A stretch of 28,400 nucleotides of DNA from Chara braunii (Eukaryota; Streptophyta; Charophyceae; Charales; Characeae), in assembly GCA_003427395.1 (NCBI GenBank), contig BFEA01000002.1:7750761-7779160 (forward strand), in the 5' to 3' direction. Position 1 is the first letter of the stretch. Every line of letters begins with the position of its first letter. Shown one piece after another: positions 10,286-17,838 of the stretch. The translations under genes were made by a program, and so were the position numbers. A model generated the notes under the pieces. That model did no database searches. It had not been told where the DNA came from and was given only the letters and a program-made list of their open reading frames with translations.

Positions 10286-10900
10286 ACAGAGATATCCTTG
10301 CCTAACCGAGAATCGACTATGCCCCCGAGAGTTCCATTGCGCCACCACCAGCGACCCTCGGTGCTCTGATTTCCCCTCTCTGGACCATACCTACTACATC
10401 TACCCCGGATTTGTCGTTATCACCACCAGTTTCCCTCCCTTTCGCCTCCTCCTTCCGTACCACCAACTCAGCGTCGTCCCGTGGCCGGCAATAGCCCCAT
10501 ACTGGCTCAGTACGCCCTGCAGAAACTGCCGACGACGCGGCGATCAGAGGACCCCGGAACCCCGGAGGCCCAACCCAAACGCGCGACGGTCGGCGCCACA
10601 TGGCAACTCCCGACGGCCTGAATCATCGGAACCCCATCCACCCCGAAGGGACCCTCCTGCAAACCGCCGTCCCCGAAACGAATGGCTCGCCCGACCCTGA
10701 GCAACCCACGCGTACCATCTGCTTCGTGACCAGAGGTGATCCGCCCTCACCGCCAAATTGCACTCGTGCCCCCGAAAAACCCTGCCACAGGAAATCTCAG
10801 TTCTGACCTGGGACTCCACTTTCCCCAAAAATCCTTGGCTCACCCCTTTCCAAGCCCACATCCTACTCCAATCAGGAAGTCGCGTTGGGCGTGAGGTTGG
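10286..10900 (+). repeat. 3' LTR (segment matching 1-626)
   Basis: This aligns with 1-626 from the first base of the window to the PBS boundary. Differences are mostly C/T and G/A transitions, with a short indel at about 10395 and a loss of about 10 bp near 10845. Homology ends at GTGAGGTTGG (10891-10900). No clear CA terminus or target-site duplication can be called, since the 5' flank is outside the window. Confidence 0.9.
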
Positions 10901-12040
10901 GCGTCACAAGGATATCAGAGTGGCGCGAAGGGACCGAAGGGTTGAGAGCCTGGCGGGGCTATCCCCCTTGGTTTTGCCGTCAAAGGCGTCGGAACGGTAT
11001 TAGCATCTCCTTTTCCTCATTGGTCGTATTCTGACGGTTAACATTTTCAAAAATATTTTATGTCTATTGTATTACTATTTTTTTTATGCTCCGGCGTCCC
11101 CTTTGACTTAGAGCGACGTCGGATTTAGTGGTCGTCACGAGAGTCAAGGAACTTGAGTACGCGTTTCCGCGGTTGTTCCCATAAGGCTCCTTTTAAACTT
11201 GGGTTTTCCAAGTTCCTCGTTTGAATATTTTGCTATTGCGGCCAGGGTCTGCGTCGTGGCCTGTCTCACCTAAGCTCATGCTGCGAGTTTGCAACGACCC
11301 CGCACCCTCGATCCCACAACCTGCTGTGAGAGTGTGGAATGTGAGTATGCCCACTGGGAGTCTGAAAGGCGGTGGGGTCTGTTCGCTCGGGGCGTCCGGG
11401 GGGACTCAACGAAAGGTACGGTGGTGCTGCCGTGAAAAATACTCGTCGGAACTTGGGTGTAGGGCCAAGCGATCGGTAATACCGTACATGGGATTATGGT
11501 TGAAGGCCTATAAGTCAGATTCTGCGTTTGCAGCAACGACACATGCCTCCTCGGATGATGTAAGCTTGTTGGATCGCCGTTGCGAAGTTCTCCTCAAAAT
11601 AGCGGGTGGGTTGATAAGCGGCGCCGCCTCGCAGCTATGGAATCGAGAGTTGCGAAGAGTGAGGTTGACATCTACAAAAGTTAAACAGGAAGAAGACAAC
11701 GGTGGGGCGGGCACAACAAGAGGAAAGGGAACGAATTGAGGCGCGTTTCTGCGCCAGGTTCATTCGGAGGAAAGAGGTGGAGACAGGGGAGAGGAGGGAA
11801 GAACGGAGTAACAGAGAAAGGGGGGGACGAGGCCAGCAAAAACCGGCCGAACCTTGACGTGGATCCCACCAGGTGCATTCAAGGCAAGGCAAGCGATGGC
11901 GAGGTTGAACGGGGCATGAAAGAGCGAAGAATGGATAACCCACCTGATCCTTTAATATAATCGGGTCGATGAGGGGGAGGTCCGGGGGTTTTCTGGGTTG
12001 GTGACCCCGGATCCGAGCTCAGAAATTCAGAATCAATAGA
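10901..12040. other. Intergenic sequence after the LTR, no gene recognised
   Basis: It begins with an initiator-tRNA-like stretch at 10914-10926 and then a short AT-rich segment (11040-11090). An ORF of about 170 codons at 11221-11739 on the + strand lacks an ATG at its 5' end, shows no domain, and is best treated as chance. The rest is purine-rich and featureless by eye. Confidence 0.5.
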
Positions 12041-12114
12041 AAGTTAGTAAGGGAAGAGGCAGAAGGAAGGGCAGCTGCGCGGAGGATAGCTATGGTGGAG
12101 GTTGAAGGTGTGTG

Positions 12115-12610
12115 CCCGCTCGCTTTCCAGCGAAAGCAGGCGAGGGAAGATGCGAATTAGAGGTTATGAGGCTGGGAGAATCCACTGGTGAGGCTAGGTT
12201 GGGTGTTATTAAAGTAGTAGAAACAATGTTAGTCCGAAAACTTACCGCGCGGAGCTATGGTGAAAAAAAAAAAAAAACGGGAGTGATGGGAGTGAAGTTT
12301 ACATAACTCGCTCGTTTCTCAATGAAAACGAGCGAGTGAAGATGGGGTTCTGAGGTTCTTAGGTAAGGCGAACGCGTTTGTGGGCTTAGTTCTGGGAAGG
12401 AGTTAGTGAAACAAAAAGTTAGTGAGAAACGTCGTGCAAGGAGATGGCAGTGGGAAAAAATGAGTACAGGAAGAAGATGACGATCACGCCCGTTTCTCAT
12501 TGAAAACGGGCGAGGAGTGATGCGAAACAGGGGTTTCTTGATGAAGTGAATTCGACTGGGAAGTTAGTTTTAGGTGAGAGTTAGTAAAAAGAACGTTAAT
12601 AAAGAAAAGC
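12115..12610. repeat. Three tandem units of about 185 bp, each starting with a hairpin
   Basis: Hairpins start at about 12119, 12306 and 12487, spaced about 185 bp. Each is followed by a related GCGAG-GAAGATGCGAA-like box and, 80-100 bp later, by one or two GTTAGT motifs (12228, 12402, 12418, 12564, 12584). The second hairpin has a perfect 12-bp stem (12306-12317 with 12326-12337), the third a perfect 9-bp stem (12487-12495 with 12504-12512), both with 8-base loops of the form CTCAwTGA. The first is a 10-bp stem with one wobble and one mismatch (12119-12126 side with 12133-12142 side). Read on the minus strand, all three units give related peptides ending in KRA (FNEKRA, FIEKRA, FAGKRA), so a minus-strand coding origin is also possible. 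Confidence 0.6.
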
Positions 12611-12664
12611 ATTATGCGGGGAAAATAAATAGTAAAAAGGGAATGAATCCATCTGTATTCTAGC

Positions 12665-13032
12665 GGAAGGTTCATTCCGATTTCGTTCATCCTATCGATG
12701 GAAGTAGAGTAAGGCTAGCCGCGTTGTGCATACAGAGAGAGAGAGGGGAGAGAGAGTTAGAGGGAGATGGTACGCACATACCTGAGACTGCAATAAGGCG
12801 AGGAGGCAGCTAACGACATAGGCAGGTAAGCGGGCTGAGAGTGTCAGGTGGGATGAGCGCACCTACCTGGCCGGGGTGTATCTGGTTGATGCTCGGGTGG
12901 AAAGTTCACCGATTTTGTTCATCCTATCGAAGGAAGTACCCCCCTCTTATCTCTCAGCGTGCATGGCTGGACAACATAGTATGTTCCCATGATCTAGAGG
13001 AAGATTCATTCTGATTTTGCTCATGAAAGTGG
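12665..13032. repeat. Three dispersed copies of a ~40-bp motif
   Basis: Copies lie at 12665-12707, 12899-12938 and 12999-13032, with the shared core GGAAGrTTCATTC-GATTT-GyTCAT. The first two also share CCTATCGAwGGAAGTA. A 10-bp inverted arm (12640-12649, GGAATGAATC-like) faces the first copy. The minus strand of copies 1 and 3 encodes the related peptides MNEIGMNLPL and MSKIRMNLPL. These directly follow the hairpin array and may belong to the same decayed element. Confidence 0.45.
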
Positions 13033-13990
13033 CATGAGGCGAAGGTGGCGGGTGCTTCCTCAGTGCTCGCACTAAGGGAAGCGCTAGAATCCGACCGATA
13101 CATTGGTCAGGAACTTGGAGGAAGTGGGAGAAAACGCTAACCTGGCTGGGAGTAGTGAATAACTCCACAGTATTGCGAAAATGTTAGGCAATGTGAGTCC
13201 GACCGTGGATTGCATACTTACCTGGAGGTCGCGCCAGGCCGGGAGAGGCAGACGGAGGAGCATGTTGCGGAGCTGAAGGGTTACCTGCTAGCTTGTGCGT
13301 GGCCATCATATGGAGCCTAGCAAAGGGGGGGAGGGGGCGGTTGTAAGGCTGCTGACCCTACCTATAAGCTTGGGCACCGCTCACCTCATTTGGCCGGAGC
13401 AGCCGAAGACCAACCATGGAGTGTTGTATCGCTTGTCGGCAAGCGTGCTGCACCTACCTGGCCAGCTAGAGCGCATGATTGCTTCCCTACGAAAAATAGG
13501 GAGGACTGTGATGTTGACCCGACCCGTGCCCTTAGCTGCAGCCAGTGCGTTTTGGGTCAGCGGGCATGATGGAGTGGTCAAACGCCAAAAAAAGGGAGGT
13601 CATTGCTGCGATTGGGGGACCGTCGGAGGATCACCGTTCGGCGGTTTGACTTCAGCTTGACGATATTACTGTGCATTTTGACCATCATTGCGGGGCCCTC
13701 AGGCAATTGAAGGTATCAAGGCCCTCTCGTGGGAGTTGAGTTAGTCCCATTCCTGTATCTTGAGCGTTTGAAACCCCTTATCTTCTGTCTTTCTTACTAT
13801 CAGTCCAATCTTTGTTCAGAGAGGAAGGCGGCAGGCGGGGTTGCAACCCGTAGGACCGCATCAAGACACTATGAGGAGTCCACCCACCGATTGCGGGAGC
13901 TCTGCTTGAACTCAGGAGGAGTTCTAGAGGCAAAAAACTAAAAGGTAAAGGTTTTGTTCCCCTTTTGTAAACCCAATTATAGACCATATA
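13033..13990. other. Intergenic, no gene recognised
   Basis: The short ORFs here have no domain or compositional signal. A small motif ACCTACCTGGCC or a close variant recurs at about 12861, 13138, 13217 and 13453. I cannot tie it to any known site. Confidence 0.4.
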
Positions 13991-14204
13991 TATATTTCCT
14001 ATTACAGTTTGACTGAGTATATTGCATGCACCCCTACTTTAACTTATGTTTGACTTTCAGGACACAAACCAGACTAGCTGAAGGAATGCATGCATAATGT
14101 CAGTTTCACTTTTATTGTCTGACTGAAAGCAGATTGTGGGATTGCATCTGGGGGAAGGATGGGAGGAAGGCGGTTTTGCTTGTCTGAATGGGTCCATCAA
14201 AGGC

Positions 14205-14550
14205 TGGGCAAGTCTCGATAAGTTTGGGGTGGCTCAGTGCTATGTTTATTTTTGAGTTGCTTGGAGAACCAGACATGTTTCATAAATTTAGGTGGTCTGG
14301 TTGCTCTGACTTGCGAGGACTGTATGTGGTTGATTTTTTGGGGACCAAACATTGTCCCATAAGTTTGGGTGGCTTGGTTGCCTTGTTTATTTTGGGTTTT
14401 CTCAGTTTCTTTTGGTTTTGAACGAGGGGATTTGAGCATGTTCCATAAGTTTTGGTGGCTCAACATCTTCCTGCTTCACCATTAAGAAAAATAAATCGGG
14501 CAGAAGACCAAACATGTTCGATATGTTTGGGTGGTCTTGGTCCAATGTCA
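14205..14550. repeat. Five degenerate tandem units of about 75 bp
   Basis: A core close to CCATAAGTTTGGGTGGCTT, usually preceded by ACCAAACATG, recurs near 14218, 14280, 14356, 14441 and 14519, spaced about 60-85 bp. Each unit has partial dyad symmetry: the left half (ACCAAACAT) is nearly the reverse complement of the right half (ATGTTTGGGT), clearest in the last unit at 14509-14533. This could be a minisatellite or the terminal repeats of a small element. Confidence 0.55.
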
Positions 14551-14562
14551 CGGAGGAGGCAA

Positions 14563-14750
14563 TGGTGAAAAGTAATTGGGAGAAGAGAATAAAGGAGTTA
14601 AGAACGGGGAAGAATAACGACTTGGAAGAATTGTGTAAAAATGAAGGGATTACGTATATTAAACTTGATCAAGCCAAGATGAACGTTGCAGAGATCCGTG
14701 CTCGGAGAGATTATGATGATTTGTTGAAAACGATACATCCACTGAAGTAA
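14563..14750 (+). pseudogene. Short Lys/Glu-rich ORF fragment, unknown
   Basis: An open frame ending at TAA 14748 encodes a charged, helix-like segment (MVKSNWEKRIKELRTGKNND, GITYIKLDQAKMNVAEIRAR). It is much more AT-rich than the flanking DNA and lies 200 bp before the GIY-YIG fragment in the same AT-rich island, so both may come from one element. I recognise no domain. The ORF formally begins at 14514 inside the tandem repeat, but protein-like composition starts at ATG 14563. Confidence 0.3.
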
Positions 14751-14949
14751 TCAACGGTGAATGAGGAGGCGGCCTGGGTGCATTACACCTTTGGAGTTTA
14801 ACCTTACTTTGTCGAGACTTTTGAGAGTTACTTCCTTATTATGAAATCTCTTATATTTTTCGTCTTTTTGTCATTTTTTTTTTTTTTTTGTGAGATCATG
14901 TGGGAAAACAAGCTTTGAAACCTTATTTCTCTTCTAATTAGTTTTAATT

Positions 14950-15262
14950 ATGATTTTCGCCTTTGTCCAGGTCTTGTCGTATATGTTATTTTTTAATCAT
15001 TGGCATCGTCATGTATATATTGGTTGTACGTCTAGATTGATCGGTATTAGATGGAAGGAGTACATTACTTCTACATTGTGTAGTAATAGGGTTAGCGTTA
15101 ATCACAAACTTTACCGTTGGCTTAGGCGTGTCAATTTGAATAGTTATGTTGCAATTCCGATTTTCGTATCATCTCAAACTGATTTGTTTTCCTTTAAAAA
15201 AAATCTTCATCAGATCCTTTGACCACTCACTCAATTCTTCCTCATCTAGGAGTCGTAAACGT
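14950..15262 (+). pseudogene. GIY-YIG endonuclease-like fragment, frameshifted
   Basis: The frame 14950-15222 encodes HVYIGCTSRLIGIRWKEY, matching the second half of the GIY-YIG catalytic signature: the YIG strand, a Thr, then the conserved Arg and downstream Arg/Lys. Helix-like LYRWLRRVN and strand-like YVAIPIFV follow, as in GIY-YIG folds. The expected last part (a helix with a conserved motif ending in P/xLN) appears in the next frame as FIRSFDHSLNSSSSRSRKRY (15200-15260), placing a frameshift in the A-run near 15197-15204. GIY-YIG nucleases occur in homing endonucleases and in Penelope-like retroelements. The catalytic Glu side and the first GIY strand are not clearly present. It lies in an AT-rich island (about 13950-15660) unlike its surroundings. 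Confidence 0.5.
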
Positions 15263-15690
15263 TATTTTTGACCTGGTTGGAAGGAGCATTTGCGGTTTCA
15301 CCGCCGCTACCAATTTGATTCATTATCTATTGTTCACACAGCACCTTTGGTTCATTTTATTTCCTCTTTCCGTGCATGATGCATCCCATCAGATTTCCCT
15401 TACTCCCCCCCCTCGTAACCTCTTCACGTCGCAACCCCACTTTGTATTCACTTTGTGGTTTGATCGCACTTCTGCTAGTCTTATCACAATTTTACAAAAA
15501 ACTTTTGATTCCAACATAACTACTTCCTTCTCTTCAAAAGGTTTTTGGTTGTGGACAGTTGGAAGCTTATTAAAAGACTCTTCGATTCTTCCATTATTTT
15601 TTTCAACGATCATTCTCTCTCTCTTCTAAAAAAATGTCGCTCATGGTTTATATCCGATTTGTCTATTATTATTCATAAGGTTGTTGTAGA
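15263..15690 (+). other. AT-rich sequence after the GIY-YIG fragment, possibly more of the same element
   Basis: Frame 15219-15629 is open but has no domain. Another frame near 15550-15690 reads VVDSWKLIKRLFDSSIIFF and LLKKCRSWFISDLSI, which has protein-like composition. Frame changes are too frequent to define a product. Composition matches the preceding fragment and ends abruptly at about 15690. Confidence 0.3.
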
Positions 15691-15831
15691 GGTGGGATAC
15701 TAAACCAGTGACAGTTACCCACAGTACTCGGCCACTCGGTTCTCCAGCTGAACCTCTCTGAAGACCCCACCCACCCTTCCTCTCATTTTTTTTGCCCTGG
15801 CGCACCCCCACCCCCGCTGTCCTACCCTAGT

Positions 15832-16019
15832 GTTAAACCACTAGTACTTGGCACAGCTATCGATGCCGAGCCTGTAATGCCCCTGTGCGCCAATTTTTGC
15901 CGAAGCGTCGGGGTACCGTTTCTAGCCATTCTGGTCCTGTACCCCGAAACCCTTAAGGCGCGACGCGTTAACGGAAAAGCACCGCGACCGATAGTTGGGC
16001 CAAGTACTGGTGGTTTAAC
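15832..16019. mobile_element. 188-bp element with inverted terminal repeats (MITE-like)
   Basis: Bases 15832-15852 and 15999-16019 are inverted copies with one mismatch in 21. The relationship continues inward less perfectly (CGATAG-TG-type match at about 15858-15865 against 15989-15995). The interior has no coding sequence. No target-site duplication is obvious at the edges, so this may be a MITE or simply a hairpin-forming remnant. Confidence 0.45.
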
Positions 16020-16235
16020 CACCCGGGACCATCATCTATTACCACCTTGATGAGTGACCTGACCAGACAGCGGTTGCAGGCATTCGGGCTAAGCAGAGAG
16101 ACCTATCCCCCTGCACAACCCTGGTTGAAGCAGACGCCGTGCAAACCCGATTGCATGGGGACTTCGGGAGCTAGGTATGAACATGCTACTACAGGTCTTC
16201 ATGAGGGTGCACAGTGACTTTCATCTAGCACATTT

Positions 16236-16905
16236 GTGTGGTATGATAGAGAGTTGGGAATTTTTCGTTCCCTCGTGTGTCACTGGAGCCCGTTTCGGCC
16301 CCGCGGTAAAGTGCAATATCTTTTAGCAACCCCGACATCCCGTACTAAGGAACTGCTATGCCAACCCACAAGCGGTTATCGGGTAGCTGAAAATTCAGGA
16401 ATGAGAGTTTTGGGCAGTCTGAAAATCCTGAATGGTTCTAAAGTGGTGAAAGGTCCGAAGACCCTGAAAACCACTTGTTTAGGCAGGCTGCATCTTGAAG
16501 TGGTAAAGGATGTCCTGAAGAGGTCAAGTGAGAATTTTGGGCAGTTTGAAAATCCTGAATGGTCATGAAGTGGTGAAAGGTCCGAAGAACATGAAAACCA
16601 CCCTTCACCACTTGAGGATGCAGCCTGCCTAAACAGGTGGTTTTCAGGGTCTTCGGAGCTTTCACCACTTCAGGACCATTCAAGATTTTCAGACCTGAAT
16701 GGTCTTGAAGTGGTGAAAGGTACGGAGACCCTGAAAACCACCTGTTTGGGCATGTTGCATCCTGAAGTGGTGAAGGGTGTCCTGAAGTGGTGATGAAAAA
16801 TACGACTGTTGTTAACCTTCTCTCTGCCAGCCTCAACCCTATGCTACGTACTAGGAGGATAGCCGATAGCCAACCCTGAGTCTTGAGCTATGACTTGAAT
16901 CTCTT
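16236..16905 (-). mobile_element. SINE-like unit 1, interrupted by a foldback insertion
   Basis: Bases 16236-16366 match 16931-17060 at about 80% by eye, and 16822-16856 resumes the match with 17058-17094. The two parts of this copy are separated by unrelated sequence (16367-16821). On the minus strand its 5' end carries GATTCAAGTC (about 16893-16902), close to a Pol III B box, as expected for a tRNA-derived head. It sits directly next to unit 2 in head-to-tail order. Confidence 0.45.
16367..16821. mobile_element. Foldback insertion of ~455 bp with multiple inverted copies
   Basis: It holds four copies of a unit of up to about 120 bp: 16408-16530 (+), 16534-16602 (+, truncated), 16601-16693 (-) and 16694-16800 (+). 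Shared landmarks are GAAGTGGTGAAAGGTCCG, GACCCTGAAAACCACCTG and TTTAGGCAGGCTGCATC. The third and fourth copies face each other and could form a stem of about 85 bp. The insertion splits a SINE-like unit and is flanked by 11-bp near-duplicates, 16356-16366 (CTATGCCAACC) and 16822-16832 (CTCTGCCAGCC), with two mismatches. It has no coding sequence. Long inverted repeats and a 9-11 bp duplication would suit a foldback or Mutator-like nonautonomous element, but the termini are not clearly inverted. Confidence 0.5.
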
Positions 16906-16909
16906 ATCC

Positions 16910-17175
16910 TTACGTTGTATTACTAGACTGTTCTATTGTGTTGATGGTAGAGAGCTGGGGATTCTCTGTTCCCTCATATCTCCCTGGAGCCCGTTCCGGC
17001 CCGACCGTAAGGTGCAGTATCTCCTGACACCCCCAACACCCCGTACTAAGGAACTGCTATGCCAACCTCAACCCTTGACTAAGTACTAGGAGGATGACCA
17101 GCCCTAAGTCATCTGGTATCGAACACAAGACCTCATGTATATCATGCAAATGACCTAACCTATTGGCCTAAGGCC
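16910..17175 (-). mobile_element. SINE-like unit 2 with tRNA-like head
   Basis: Read on the minus strand, the unit starts with a tRNA-like segment: an A-box-like TAGGCCAATAG (17160-17170), a D-arm-like GGCC/GGTC pairing around AATAGGTTA, and an exact B-box match GTTCGATAC (17116-17124) 35 bp downstream. The body shared with unit 1 follows (17094 down to 16931). The T-stem pairing is broken, so this is not a functional tRNA. A tRNA-derived head plus an unrelated repeated body is the definition of a SINE; only two copies are in view. Confidence 0.45.
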
Positions 17176-17189
17176 CTAAGCTATGAAAT

Positions 17190-17719
17190 AGTCTGTAGCT
17201 TTGCTCTGCTGGGCTCGACTAAACCAGACTGTACAAACCACCCAGCAGTCTCGTAACCACCCCATAGACCAAGTACATCAGGATACCATGCCATCACCCA
17301 GTCCCCACATACAACCACCCCGTGGGTGGTGCGCAGGCAGTCTGTAATGACTTACCTGGGTCATCCCAAGGGTGTGTGTGTCCAGCCGTCACTCTAACGC
17401 CCTGCCGGTGGCCATTCTCATGGCCATATGGAGGATGCAATGCACATGCGAAAGAAAAAATATTCCTTTGGCTTCCCCCAGACAAAAGTGGAGATCGTGG
17501 AAAAGATCCGGGTGAATACAGTAAAGGCTGCAAGAAAAATGGCTGAAAAGGTGACAGCAGTGAAGGACGTCTTTCCAAGAGACCTGGGTGAACCCGAAGG
17601 GGCTCATCGTGCCTCTCATTGTGTCAACTCTATGAACAAGGGTGCATCCACTGGAAGAACTGGAAGTTGCAGGAACAGTGTCTGTTTGTTTGTCTGCCTC
17701 TCTCTCTCTCTCTCTCTCT
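17190..17719. other. Intergenic, ends in a CT microsatellite
   Basis: No gene is recognised; the open frame at 17428-17719 only runs into the gap. A short perfect hairpin (ACCACCC-CGT-GGGTGGT) lies at about 17311-17327. The end (about 17698-17719) is a (CT)n repeat, which explains the assembly gap. Confidence 0.5.
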
Positions 17720-17807
17720 NNNNNNNNNNNNNNNNNNNNNNNNNNNNNNNNNNNNNNNNNNNNNNNNNNNNNNNNNNNNNNNNNNNNNNNNNNNNNNNNN
17801 NNNNNNN
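17720..17807. other. Assembly gap, 88 N
   Basis: This run of N begins inside a (CT)n repeat and ends at GGGTCGGCTCGGG. The true gap size cannot be inferred. ORFs spanning it are artefacts. Confidence 0.99.
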
Positions 17808-17838
17808 GGGTCGGCTCGGGGGAAAGATAGCTCGTACA

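Larger units (their letters stand above)
1..10900 (+). mobile_element. Decayed Ty3/Gypsy LTR retrotransposon, 5' end outside the window
   Basis: The same LTR sequence occurs at 1-626 and 10286-10900. It flanks a PBS and coding remnants in the order Gag, protease, RT, RNase H, integrase, which is the Ty3/Gypsy order (Ty1/Copia has integrase before RT). Coding is all on the + strand, with an accessory ORF after integrase and a long 3' noncoding region. Stops lie at 1230, 3168, 3429, 3957, 5010, 6482 and 7257, and the frame changes between RNase H, the zinc-finger segment and integrase. Hand comparison of the LTR copies gives about 25 substitutions, mostly transitions, plus three small indels over about 615 bp. 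This implies an old, non-autonomous copy. No chromodomain is visible after the integrase GPY/F module; a PHD-like finger sits upstream of integrase instead. Confidence 0.9.

Noticed and set aside
11221-11739. 172-codon ORF
   Set aside because: It lacks an ATG at its start and has no domain. Its composition looks like random GC-rich sequence.
12115-12610. CRISPR array
   Set aside because: The hairpin repeats are only three, diverged and about 185 bp apart, with no uniform spacers, in a eukaryotic setting.
13295-13660. 121-codon + strand ORF
   Set aside because: No motif, periodicity or neighbour supports it.
17116-17170. Functional tRNA gene on the minus strand
   Set aside because: A and B boxes and a D-arm are present, but the anticodon and T stems do not pair well. 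Repeat context favours a SINE head.
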